Origin: Clostridia bacterium
GTDB lineage: Bacteria; Bacillota; Clostridia; Christensenellales; Borkfalkiaceae
NCBI GenBank assembly: GCA_900770185.1
Contig: CAAGJM010000040.1
Location: forward strand, 1-16,302
Length of the DNA: 16,302 nucleotides
Direction: 5' to 3'
Shown: in pieces, positions 6,206 to 14,005 of the stretch
Position numbering within the stretch: the first letter of the stretch is position 1
How the letters are laid out: every line of letters starts with the position of its first letter
Translations under genes and position numbers: made by a program
Notes under the pieces: model-generated
Seen by the model: the letters and a program-made list of their open reading frames with translations, nothing else
What the model was told of the DNA's origin: nothing
Databases searched by the model: none

Positions 6206-7597
6206 ATGGGCTTTATTAAAGATAATTTTTTATTAAAAAACAAAACGGCCGAAAAACTTTATAACGACTACGCTAAGTCTATGCCGATTTTCGACTATCA
6301 CTGCCATTTAAGCGAAAAACAACTGCTTGAAAACAAGCGGTTCGACAATATTTTCGATATCTGGCTGGCGGGCGACCATTATAAGTGGCGGCTTATGCGC
6401 AACTTCGGTATCCCGGAAGAGTTGATTACCGGCAACGCCGATAAAAAAGACAAGTTCCGCGCATATCTTCGCGCGCTCGAATCGGCTTTCGGCAACCCCT
6501 TATATCACTGGTCGGCGGTCGAACTTAAAGAGTATTTTAATTGCGAGGTAGAACTTCGCGAAGAAAACGCCGACGTTATATGGGACTGGTGCAACGACTA
6601 TATCGCCCTTAACGATATAACCCCCGCAAGTTTAATTGAAAATTCGCTCGTTACGAACGTTTTCACCACCAACGAAATGTTCGACGATTTATCTACTTTT
6701 GAAAAGCTTAGCGAAAAGTTTAAAAAATTTAAAGTGACCCCCGCTTTCCGCGCGGATAAAATTATGAATATCGACGCGGAAAAATATCCCGAATTCGTTA
6801 AACTTTTAGAAGCTTGCTCGCACAAAATAACCGATTTGGGCTCGCTTGAAAAAGCGGTCGAGTTAAGGCTTAAAGAGTTTATCAAGGTCGGCGCCAAAGC
6901 GACGGATATTTCGTTTGAAAAAGTCTTGCCCGTCGGCGACAGAGAAAAGGCGAACGAGGCGTTTATTAAAGCTATAGGCGGCGGCAAACTTACCCTTGCC
7001 GAAGTGGAAGAATTCAAAGGGTATTTCGCTTACTTTTTAATGAAGCTTTACGCAAAATATAACCTTAAAACCGAGCTTCACGTCGGTGCACTCCGCAACG
7101 TCAACAAAAAGGCTTTCGACGCGCTCGGGCTCGATACGGGTTACGATATTATAAGCGATTCGGAAAGTTTAACCGCGCTTGCAAGGCTGTTTGACAGGCT
7201 TAATAACGAAGACGGGCTTCCCGCCTGCATACTGTTTAACTTAAACCCCAAAATGAACGCGGAATTCATGACTCTTATAGGCGCGTTTCAGGGGAACCCA
7301 CGCGGCGTTATGCAGTACGGACCCGCCTGGTGGTTCCTCGATAATAAAGCGGGTATGGAAAAACATTTAAGCGACTTAACCGCTACGGGACACTTAGGCG
7401 TATTCGTCGGAATGCTTACCGACAGCCGTTCTTTCTTGTCTTACCCCCGCCACCATTACTTCAGAAGAATACTTTGCTCGTATTTAGGCGAACTTATCGA
7501 ACGCGGAGAAATGACCGACGATTTAGCCTTCGTCGGCAAAGTCGTGCAGAATATCTGCTACAACAACGCGATAAATTACTTCGGAATGAACAAATAA
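6206..7597 (+). CDS. uxaC: glucuronate isomerase (uronate isomerase)
   Basis: UxaC (EC 5.3.1.12) interconverts D-glucuronate with D-fructuronate and D-galacturonate with D-tagaturonate, the first step of bacterial hexuronate breakdown, in the cytoplasm. The 463-aa length matches the family. Signature stretches are PIFDYHCHLSEKQL near residues 28-40 (His32 and His34 as metal-type ligands of the amidohydrolase fold), DIWLAGDHYKWRLMRNFG, ELHVGALRN, MQYGPAWWFLDNK and TDSRSFLSYPRHHYFRR near the C-terminus. The frame is open back to a GTG at 6182, but ATG at 6206 is preferred because AAAGGAG (6193-6199) sits 6 bases before it. uxuA, uxuB and kdgK are not in this window, so the rest of the pathway must be elsewhere. 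A terminator follows at once, so it is probably monocistronic, under the AraC regulator. Confidence 0.97.
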   Translation: MGFIKDNFLLKNKTAEKLYNDYAKSMPIFDYHCHLSEKQLLENKRFDNIFDIWLAGDHYKWRLMRNFGIPEELITGNADKKDKFRAYLRALESAFGNPLYHWSAVELKEYFNCEVELREENADVIWDWCNDYIALNDITPASLIENSLVTNVFTTNEMFDDLSTFEKLSEKFKKFKVTPAFRADKIMNIDAEKYPEFVKLLEACSHKITDLGSLEKAVELRLKEFIKVGAKATDISFEKVLPVGDREKANEAFIKAIGGGKLTLAEVEEFKGYFAYFLMKLYAKYNLKTELHVGALRNVNKKAFDALGLDTGYDIISDSESLTALARLFDRLNNEDGLPACILFNLNPKMNAEFMTLIGAFQGNPRGVMQYGPAWWFLDNKAGMEKHLSDLTATGHLGVFVGMLTDSRSFLSYPRHHYFRRILCSYLGELIERGEMTDDLAFVGKVVQNICYNNAINYFGMNK

Positions 7598-7615
7598 ATA
7601 GAACAAACAACGTCT

Positions 7616-7647
7616 ATCCCGTCGCTAAAAAGCGGCGGGATTTTTTT
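7616..7647 (+). terminator. uxaC terminator
   Basis: ATCCCGTCGCT (7616-7626) pairs with AGCGGCGGGAT (7631-7641) around an AAAA loop, with one G-T pair, and runs into a seven-T tract (7641-7647). It lies 19 bases after the uxaC stop. Confidence 0.9.
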
Positions 7648-8150
7648 AGCGGTTAGCGATTGATTTTTGCGTTATATTAAGCGATAGCGAAATATCAAGC
7701 GGAAGCGAACGCAACGTTAAACGCGGGGCGGGGGTTATAGGACGCTAAAACTTAACGTGGGGAAGGGGCTTGCTCAATCCGCTTTAAGAAAAATAATTTC
7801 TATATATGATTCAGCCTATCCCTCCTCCCGTTTTTGCAAGAGTGCGCCCCCACTTTAACAAGTGCGGCGAGCGTGGTGGTATAAAAGTCAAGCGCGCTTC
7901 CGCGGGGATTCTTCGTTTCACTCAGAATGACAGAAACGGCGGGTCGTCGCGGGCGTTACCGCTACGGGTCGGGCGCGCGCATAGCCTTGTCACCCTGAGC
8001 GCAGGCGAAGGGTCTCGCGGAAGCGAACGCAATATTAAACGCGGGGCGGGGAGTGACAACGCAAACTTATTAAATCGGTAGAAGAGTTTACCGATTTTTT
8101 ATTTTTTTAAATTTGTTATATTTAAAATTCTTTAAAATTTATAACATGGT
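7648..8150. repeat. gene-free stretch with MITE-like inverted repeat and a 35-bp direct repeat
   Basis: I see no convincing gene. Two 38-nt arms, 7895-7932 and 7988-8025, are imperfect inverted copies of one another (CGCTTCCGCG...CAGAATGACA against TGTCACCCTGAG...CGCGGAAGCG). They contain the 'cttcg...ctcagaatgaca' type of motif that I know as a common interspersed element in bacterial genomes. A 35-bp direct repeat (GCGGAAGCGAACGCAAC... at 7699-7733 and GCGGAAGCGAACGCAAT... at 8017-8051, 33 of 35 identical) overlaps the second arm. Single heptamer-like units occur near 7649-7662. CCCACTTTAACAAGTGCGG (about 7849-7867) resembles pieces near 13164 and 16073. Confidence 0.75.
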
Positions 8151-8470
8151 CAACAATGTTATTAAAAAAAATTTGTGAAAATTAAATTTAGGTGAAATTT
8201 GTTTGGTACAATATATATGCTATAGGGGTAGGTATGCCCTTCGGCGGGTTATATATTCTTTTATATTTTTACGTAAGGTTTATTCTTATATTAAGGAAAG
8301 CGGTCGGCTTTGTCGTTACATTGCGCGTCAAGCCTTTATTTGAGGGCTTAAAGCCGCTGCCCGTAAACCGTTTACGAATTATAAAAGGGGTACCCCTTTC
8401 TTGCGCCTTGCGGTGCAAGAAATAATCTATAAGACTATCGACTTTAAAAAACATTGTATAGGAGGATGAT
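8115..8470 (+). promoter_or_regulatory. hairpin-rich leader of the large secreted protein gene
   Basis: An AT-rich part with inverted repeats (GTTATA 8115-8120 with TATAAC 8140-8145; AACAT/ATGTT around 8143-8160) precedes a possible promoter, TTGTTT (8199-8204), 16 bases and extended -10 TGC-TATAGG (8218-8226). A leader of about 240 nt would follow. It holds a chain of hairpins: AGCC...GGCT (8331-8348), GTAAAC-C-GTTTAC (8363-8375), the perfect 16-bp palindrome AAAGGGGTACCCCTTT (8384-8399), and CTTGCGCC/GGTGCAAG (8400-8419). The 13-mer ATAATCTATAAGA (8422-8434) follows, shared with the array at 1896-2276. TAGGAGG (8459-8465) lies 5 bases before the ATG. No known riboswitch class is recognised. 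Confidence 0.4.
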
Positions 8471-11400
8471 ATGAACTTTAACAAAAAGGTCAAAGGCTTT
8501 TTTATAAGTTCGCTGACTGCTCTTGTCGCCGTGTGCGGCGTGGCGTTCGGCGTGACCTATAAAAACGCCGCCGTAAAAGCAGACGAAACGAACGGAACCG
8601 TTATAGCGTCAAGCGAATTGTCGAAAGACGTCAGAGCGGTTTACGACGCGTTTAACGGTAATCCGCTTATTTCCGGTAACAGTAACCAGGCAGATTATTA
8701 TAGCGCATATAAGTCTGCTTATAAAGTCGAATACGTTCAGAACGCAACCGTAAACGGCAAAACCGTTTCCGGATTGAGGTTTACGATAAATGCGGCTTTA
8801 AGCGGTAAGCGCGTTACGGTTATTCAGCCTAACCTTTTGAAAATAAATACTTCTGCGCTCAGCTGGAATACGCCTTTATTCGGGTTTATGATGGAATCGC
8901 GCGCGAATAAGACGGACGTCGGGTTCGAACTCGGCCCCACGCTTATCGGCGAAGACGAGCAGGGGTTCCGTTTAAAAGTTTACGAATCGGATATAAAAAA
9001 CGGCGAACGCTCGGCGATAAGGGCGTACGTTGTAAACGGCGCGTCTAACAACGGCGTTACAACCGACGTAAACCATTATAACGGCGGTACCGACGTCGGC
9101 GGATATTATGGCGCCGGCTATGTCTATTCGACTTCAGTCAGAAAATGGGTCGGCAACAGTTACGTAGATACGTTTGCTGAAAGCGCAACCAATCCTTTTA
9201 ACTTTTATTACGATAACGCAACCAACGTTGCTTACTGCGACGCTTCGGGCGACGGATCAAATACGGGCTGGCACCTTATAAGAATGTTCTCCGAAGACCC
9301 CGCCAATTATGCAACCCACGGAAGTCCTTTCCCGTCGGAAGCGGGCAAAGCGTACGGAACGGGCACGGGCGAAGCGACTAAATTTTTAGGTTTTAAAAAC
9401 AATTCCGCAAGGCTCGGCATAAGGTTGATTCACGGTGCCGGCATCGGTAGTTATAGTTTTATACTCACTTCTTACGCCGGGCTTGATTTAACTAACCCGC
9501 AAAATACCTTGGCGGCTACGACTAACAACTTCGGCGTTGAAACGGAAAACAGAACGCTTGCCGTTAAACATGGTTGTGTGACTTCGGCTGTCGTCGGCGC
9601 CGAAGCGAGGCTGCCCGAACTTAACTACGTGAACAGAATTACGGGCGACGTAATGAGCGGCGAATGTTCCGCAACCGTCAACGTATATAAAGCGGTGAGG
9701 GCTTCTAAGTCTATTGAGTACACCGCTTGGGGTGCAGGCGTTTCGGTAAGCGAATTAGGCGAGCCTTTAACGACCCTTAACCACGGAGGAAGTTATACTT
9801 TCAACGAAGCCGGCGATTACACTCTCGAATACGACGTTAACGGCGTTAAAAAATATCTCGACTATTCGGTTTACAACGTTTCGGATGATATAAAAACAAT
9901 CGTCGGCGCGATAAACGGAGCGAAAGACGAATACAATTCGTTAAGCGGAGCCGTAACAGCCGAATACGTTAAAGATTACGTTTACAACGGTGCTACGCTT
10001 AACGGTATTAAAATCAGTTTTGACGTTACCGACGGAAAAAGCGACGCGCTTTATCTTCCGTTACTCGTAAAAACTTCAGCGTTAACGAATGATAAAAACA
10101 CCCTTGGTTATATAATAACCCCCGACGCGGTGGGAGACAGAGAGTTATATAGTTTCAGCCCCTACCTTGTTTCGCAAGATAAAACGAGGGTTATGGAACT
10201 TATGCACTGCATCGACAACGATATGCAATACAACGGCGTCCATGGTGTGGAAGACCCTTCTGAACCGAGGTCGGCGGTTTACCTTTACGTATCGAATAAC
10301 GGCGTTGCGCAAAATTACAATCTCTACAATACCGTCGGCGTATATTATGCGAATAGCGCGCAGTATAACTTCGCCGCGCGCGGTTATAAAGCCGCGTCGC
10401 TTAACGGTTATCTGACTACGCCGTATAATATTCAGTACGACGCAAGCCTTAACGCGTTGTACGGCGATATTTCGAGCGGTTTGCATGGCCAATCGAATAC
10501 TTACAGGTTTATGCGCGCTTTCAACGTTGCGCCCACCGAATATTCGACTATAACCGACCCCGTCAGCGGGAAAACTTTAACCGATTATACCGGTGATGCC
10601 GCCTATACCGCTATGAGCGGTTTCGGCGACTATGCGTATATAGGGTTCAGATGCAAACTTTTAAGCGGTAAAACCAAAGGTTCGTTTATTCTGACTTCTT
10701 ACGCGGGGCTCGATTTAACCGACCCGACGGCGGTATCCGACAACGTTTTATCCGTCTCGGATAAAAACGACGTTCTTTACAAAGATAAAATCGGCGAAGC
10801 GGTAGGCTTGCCCGAAGTTAAAACCGTAAACAAAATTACGGGAACTGTAAACGGCGACTTTGTCGGCGCCGTTACCGTATATAAAGGCGCGCGTGAAGAT
10901 AAGTACGTTAAGTACGGTTCTTTAGGTGCGAAATCCCTTGATTTCCCTAAAGAAGGCGGCGAAGCGGTGAACGGCTTAACCTATTTAGGCGTTGCCGAAA
11001 ACGGCATTTATACCTTCCCCGCAAGCGGTAGTTATACTTTGGTTTATACCTCTGCAAGCGGCGAAACCGAAATAAAAGAAGTTTACGTTTCTAAATCTTT
11101 AACGCTTAAACTTGTAGCGTATAACGCAACCCTCACCGACGAAAACGGCAACCCGATAGAGGACGGAGCCACCGTTTACAGCGGGCAGAGGTTAACAGTC
11201 GTTCCGAACGCAGGTTACACCTTGTTTAATATGGGCGGCAATGCTGCGCCGTCGATATTCATAGGCAACAAAGAGAACGATAAGATAAAAATTGACGGTA
11301 AAAACATCTGGGGTAAATACGAACAGCTCGACAACGGTTGTTACGTTATTAAAGAAGAAGACGAAACTTCGTCTTTAGCGGGCACGCTTAATATGGCGAT

Positions 11401-12559
11401 AGCGGCGTACGACCAAAAGTACAACGTTAAATTCTATAGAAACGAAACCGAAAACGCGGGGGTCGCCGCAGATTTCCGCAATATAGCGTTATATCGCGGC
11501 ATACCGCTCTCTTACTGGGACGGAACGAACGTCTGGTGTTTATATTTACCGAACGATTTTAAACCTTACGTCAATCAAAAAACGTCTAAATGGTACGATA
11601 CTTTCGGCTGGGACGGCGAAAGATTGAGCCTTGACTCGTATACCTGGGCGACAAGCGATTATAAGGACAGCAGCGTAGTTGCAAATACTTTCGGCTATTA
11701 TATTACTTACCCCGAAGGTTCGGCTCAAAATTCGGGCTTATACAAAATCGGCGGAAACTATAAACCGGTAATCGACGGTAACGTGACGATAGAGGCGGCT
11801 TTAATAAGGTCGTTCGTAGACTATACGAACGCTAAGATTGAAACGAACGGAACGATAGGTTTGTCGGTTAAACTCGGCATCTCGAAGCCCGATTACGATA
11901 GGCTTGTCCGCATGCTCGGCACCGAAACGGCTTTCGATATGAACGCGGTAATCACCACCGGCACCGTTCTTGACGGGTTAGGCGCAGGGCGTAAAAACGC
12001 TTACCACGTCACGCGAGACAACCCAGGCGGTTGTGTTCAGGCCGCTATTAACCGCACGGCGGTCGCTACCGAAATGCATAACGGCAAAGAGTATTACGTC
12101 TACACCGTTAAAGGCGTAAACATTCCCAAAGAAAATTACGCAAAAGACTACGTATTCGGCGGATACGTTCACTATAATTGTCCGAACGGCGGTCAGGTTG
12201 TAAGGTTTGGTCAGGGCGGCGCGGAATTTGAAAAAATCAACGTTTATAAAGCGGCATGCACGACTTTCGGCGAGGGCGGCGGAAAGGTTACCACCGATAC
12301 CGTTTTAGCTAATTCGTGCGTAATAAACGGTTTGACCTATTATTCCGATACGCTTGACGAACGCGGGATATACTTTGCGGTTAAATATTACTACGTCGGC
12401 ATGTATTTAACCTACGTTACCGAAACGGAAACCGCGGGTTATACTAAGTACGAATTGAACGGAAAAACCTACTATTACGATCAGGCAAAAGTGACTGGCG
12501 ACGATATCATAAGGGCAATCAAGTTCTACAACGGCGTTTCGCTTGCTGAGGAGGTTTAA
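8471..12559 (+). CDS. large secreted protein with internal ~409-residue duplication, function unknown
   Basis: This 1362-aa protein has a Sec signal peptide (Lys5, Lys6, Lys8, hydrophobic core about 10-28, likely cleavage after VKA near residue 37). Two homologous modules follow, about 53-470 and 471-875, offset by 409 residues: SYSFILTSYAGLDLTNP (327-343) matches GSFILTSYAGLDLTDP (738-752), LPELNYVNRITG (381-392) matches LPEVKTVNKITG (780-791), and SYTFNEAGDYTLEY (441-454) matches IYTFPASGSYTLVY (846-859). Each looks like a large beta-rich domain plus an Ig-like tail. A stalk (about 877-985) and a different Tyr/Gly/Asn-rich module (about 986-1362) complete it. No LPxTG, SLH repeat, dockerin or C-terminal membrane segment is seen, and no catalytic motif. 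Binding to glycans or a surface role is only inference. It ends one base before the next start codon. Confidence 0.85.
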   Translation: MNFNKKVKGFFISSLTALVAVCGVAFGVTYKNAAVKADETNGTVIASSELSKDVRAVYDAFNGNPLISGNSNQADYYSAYKSAYKVEYVQNATVNGKTVSGLRFTINAALSGKRVTVIQPNLLKINTSALSWNTPLFGFMMESRANKTDVGFELGPTLIGEDEQGFRLKVYESDIKNGERSAIRAYVVNGASNNGVTTDVNHYNGGTDVGGYYGAGYVYSTSVRKWVGNSYVDTFAESATNPFNFYYDNATNVAYCDASGDGSNTGWHLIRMFSEDPANYATHGSPFPSEAGKAYGTGTGEATKFLGFKNNSARLGIRLIHGAGIGSYSFILTSYAGLDLTNPQNTLAATTNNFGVETENRTLAVKHGCVTSAVVGAEARLPELNYVNRITGDVMSGECSATVNVYKAVRASKSIEYTAWGAGVSVSELGEPLTTLNHGGSYTFNEAGDYTLEYDVNGVKKYLDYSVYNVSDDIKTIVGAINGAKDEYNSLSGAVTAEYVKDYVYNGATLNGIKISFDVTDGKSDALYLPLLVKTSALTNDKNTLGYIITPDAVGDRELYSFSPYLVSQDKTRVMELMHCIDNDMQYNGVHGVEDPSEPRSAVYLYVSNNGVAQNYNLYNTVGVYYANSAQYNFAARGYKAASLNGYLTTPYNIQYDASLNALYGDISSGLHGQSNTYRFMRAFNVAPTEYSTITDPVSGKTLTDYTGDAAYTAMSGFGDYAYIGFRCKLLSGKTKGSFILTSYAGLDLTDPTAVSDNVLSVSDKNDVLYKDKIGEAVGLPEVKTVNKITGTVNGDFVGAVTVYKGAREDKYVKYGSLGAKSLDFPKEGGEAVNGLTYLGVAENGIYTFPASGSYTLVYTSASGETEIKEVYVSKSLTLKLVAYNATLTDENGNPIEDGATVYSGQRLTVVPNAGYTLFNMGGNAAPSIFIGNKENDKIKIDGKNIWGKYEQLDNGCYVIKEEDETSSLAGTLNMAIAAYDQKYNVKFYRNETENAGVAADFRNIALYRGIPLSYWDGTNVWCLYLPNDFKPYVNQKTSKWYDTFGWDGERLSLDSYTWATSDYKDSSVVANTFGYYITYPEGSAQNSGLYKIGGNYKPVIDGNVTIEAALIRSFVDYTNAKIETNGTIGLSVKLGISKPDYDRLVRMLGTETAFDMNAVITTGTVLDGLGAGRKNAYHVTRDNPGGCVQAAINRTAVATEMHNGKEYYVYTVKGVNIPKENYAKDYVFGGYVHYNCPNGGQVVRFGQGGAEFEKINVYKAACTTFGEGGGKVTTDTVLANSCVINGLTYYSDTLDERGIYFAVKYYYVGMYLTYVTETETAGYTKYELNGKTYYYDQAKVTGDDIIRAIKFYNGVSLAEEV

Positions 12560-12560
12560 C

Positions 12561-12707
12561 ATGAAAAAATTATATAATTCTCCCGAATTTGAAGTTATAG
12601 ACTTTATGCGTGCAGACGTAATTACCGACAGTCCGTCCGAAACCCCCGCTGAGGGCGACGAAAGCGACGGCGACTTTACCATAATAGATATCGGTAAACT
12701 GTTTTAA
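12561..12707 (+). CDS. 48-aa acidic peptide, translationally coupled to the secreted protein
   Basis: A short but convincing gene: ATG at 12561, 48 codons, TAA at 12705-12707. Its ribosome binding site GAGGAGG (12548-12554) overlaps the last codons of the preceding gene, and one base separates the two frames. The peptide begins MKKLYNSPEFEVIDF, continues with DVITDS at 19-24 and a strongly acidic low-complexity middle (about 27-38), and ends in FTIIDIGKLF. There is no signal peptide, cysteine or membrane segment. From memory, short proteins of the pattern MKK-x-Y-x-x-P-x-x-E...F...DVI-x-x-S are common in gut Clostridia beside secreted proteins, without known function. It could be a chaperone-like partner, a regulator or a peptide precursor; none is shown. 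A perfect terminator follows 7 bases after the stop. Confidence 0.8.
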   Translation: MKKLYNSPEFEVIDFMRADVITDSPSETPAEGDESDGDFTIIDIGKLF

Positions 12708-12713
12708 ACCAAT

Positions 12714-12748
12714 AAAAAAACAAGGCGAAAATTCGCCTTGTTTTTTTG
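12714..12748 (+). terminator. terminator of the secreted protein/peptide operon
   Basis: AAAAAAACAAGGCGAA (12714-12729) and TTCGCCTTGTTTTTTT (12732-12747) form a perfect 16-bp stem with a 2-nt nominal loop, ending in a T tract. Confidence 0.92.
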
Positions 12749-12786
12749 TTTGTCGTCGCTTTTTGCGCTATCTCGTTATTTTTTTG

Positions 12787-12879
12787 ACTAAAAATTTCCG
12801 TTTATGCGTCGTTAGTTGCCACTTGCGGTACAAAAAGTACAGCGGCGGGCAACTGCCTTGCCTAAACGGCTTTTTTAGT
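12787..12879. repeat. 93-nt nested stem-loop element
   Basis: Three concentric inverted repeats share one axis: ACTAAAAA (12787) with TTTTTAGT (to 12879); CCGTTTA (12798-12804) with TAAACGG (12863-12869); AGTTGCC (12814-12820) with GGCAACT (12848-12854). An innermost GTAC/GTAC (12828-12831, 12837-12840) surrounds a short A-rich loop. No gene overlaps it. It could be a structured RNA or a miniature mobile element. Confidence 0.6.
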
Positions 12880-12925
12880 GGCAAAAAATTTAACTCATAT
12901 CGCATCGCTCCTCCTTTTTGTTTTA

Positions 12926-12967
12926 GTGATTAGCGGGTGGTGATTAGTGGTTAGTGATTAGCGGATG
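12926..12967. repeat. degenerate heptamer tandem repeat, six units
   Basis: The in-phase units are GTGATTA, GCGGGTG, GTGATTA, GTGGTTA, GTGATTA and GCGGATG. The tract is followed by GGCACCCGCGACGACAC (from 12978), which resembles GGAGCCACGACGACCC after the tract at 15286 and GGCGCCACGACGTCCC after the tract at 15988. Confidence 0.85.
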
Positions 12968-13038
12968 GCAAGGATCGGCACCCGCGACGACACGGCACCC
13001 GTCGGACGCTTTTTGTGAATACGCTATTGCCCCCTTAG

Positions 13039-13134
13039 CCGCATATTATATATGATGCGCCTAACGGCTGGATGTTTCGACTGCGCTCAACATGACGAGT
13101 GTAGATTTTATATTTAGAACAAGCTAATCCCCCC
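13039..13134. repeat. left arm of a ~97-bp inverted repeat
   Basis: From GCCGCAT to the six-C run, this arm matches the reverse complement of 16117-16214 with only scattered mismatches and small indels. The core is GGATGTTTCGACTGCGCTCA followed by ACATGACGAGTGT. No transposase is present; the core resembles a widespread interspersed repeat ('tgttgagcgcagtcgaaaca'). The rest of 12968-13211 holds repeat debris, including the 18-mer CGGGTTTTACGCAAAAAC (13191-13208), also found at 2179-2196. Confidence 0.85.
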
Positions 13135-13211
13135 TGCAACAAAACGGCAAGCGTTTTATTACTGCCCTCTTTAACAAGGGCGGGGCAAGGCGGGTTTTAC
13201 GCAAAAACAAA

Positions 13212-13985
13212 TTAAAAGCGGTTGCTTTTAGGCACTACCCCCAAAAGAGGGTCTTTTTCGGGCAGATAAACGTGATAACGGCGGGGCATATAACCCTTCA
13301 TAAGTTTTTCGTTCAATCTGTCGGGAATGTTTACGCTGTCGTAATACTTCTTCCACAAAAGGGGAATCCGGTCGTTAGACGCAAGAATTTCGTCGAGCCG
13401 TTCGGGTTTTTGATAAAACACGGCGTTATCGTTATCGTTGTGGCAGGCGTAAACTTCCCTTTTTACGTCGCAAATTATAAACGGCATATTTTTATACCTT
13501 GCCGCAAAGTGGGGTAAAAGTTCGGCGGCTATATCGTTATCGGGCGCGATTTTAGCGTAGTATATGCCGCTTACGGTCTTTTCGAACCGAACGAAACCTT
13601 TAAACCTATGAATTTCGGTTGAAACTCTGTCCGCAATTACTTTTAACTTATAAATATCGCCGTCGGCGTAGTTGTAGGATAAATCTTGCCCGCCGTCGAT
13701 GATTTTTAAAATATAGTTAAAACACACGGCAGACTTATCGGGCTCACCGCTTTTAAAGGCGCGCCTCAGACGCAAATAGTTATAGCGGGAAAGCAAAGTT
13801 TTAAGTTTTTTATCGACGCGCTCTGCGCGCTCGCTTTCCGTTTTAACCTTTCTTACCGTTGAAAAAATCGACGGGGTGAAAGGGTGTTCGGTCACAAGCA
13901 CGGGGCGTTCTTTTTTACGGTAGCACAAAAACACCGCGCTCAAAAGTCCTTCAAAACTTCCGTCAAAAGCGTAATAAACGTCCAT
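13212..13985 (-). CDS. DUF4130 / TIGR03915-type partner of the radical SAM DNA repair protein
   Basis: This 257-aa protein matches the TIGR03915/DUF4130 family: MDVYYAFDGSFEGLLSAVF at the N-terminus, FNYILKIIDGG, VIADRVSTEIHRFKGFVRFE (about 115-134), YYAKIAPDNDIAAELLPHFA, FIICDVKREVYACH and LWKKYYDSVNIPDRLNEKLMKGYMPRRYHVYLPEK near the end. The family is found beside the TIGR03916 radical SAM protein, often with a uracil-DNA-glycosylase-like domain, and is annotated as probable DNA metabolism; its chemistry is not established. No UDG domain is fused here. It lies 20 bases after the radical SAM gene in the same direction, with AAAGGAGG before the ATG, so the two form an operon. A weak hairpin AAAAGC/GCTTTT followed by T-rich sequence overlaps its stop codon. 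Confidence 0.9.
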   Translation of the reverse strand: MDVYYAFDGSFEGLLSAVFLCYRKKERPVLVTEHPFTPSIFSTVRKVKTESERAERVDKKLKTLLSRYNYLRLRRAFKSGEPDKSAVCFNYILKIIDGGQDLSYNYADGDIYKLKVIADRVSTEIHRFKGFVRFEKTVSGIYYAKIAPDNDIAAELLPHFAARYKNMPFIICDVKREVYACHNDNDNAVFYQKPERLDEILASNDRIPLLWKKYYDSVNIPDRLNEKLMKGYMPRRYHVYLPEKDPLLGVVPKSNRF

Positions 13986-14005
13986 ATTACCCCTCCTTTT
14001 ACCGA

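Noticed and set aside
7806..8081. 91-codon frame on +
   Set aside because: It runs through the MITE-like inverted and direct repeats, has no ribosome binding site and its product is low-complexity Arg/Gly sequence.
8192..8425. 77-codon GTG frame on + in the leader of the secreted protein
   Set aside because: No ribosome binding site; it covers the hairpin chain, and its hydrophobic look comes from AT-rich sequence.
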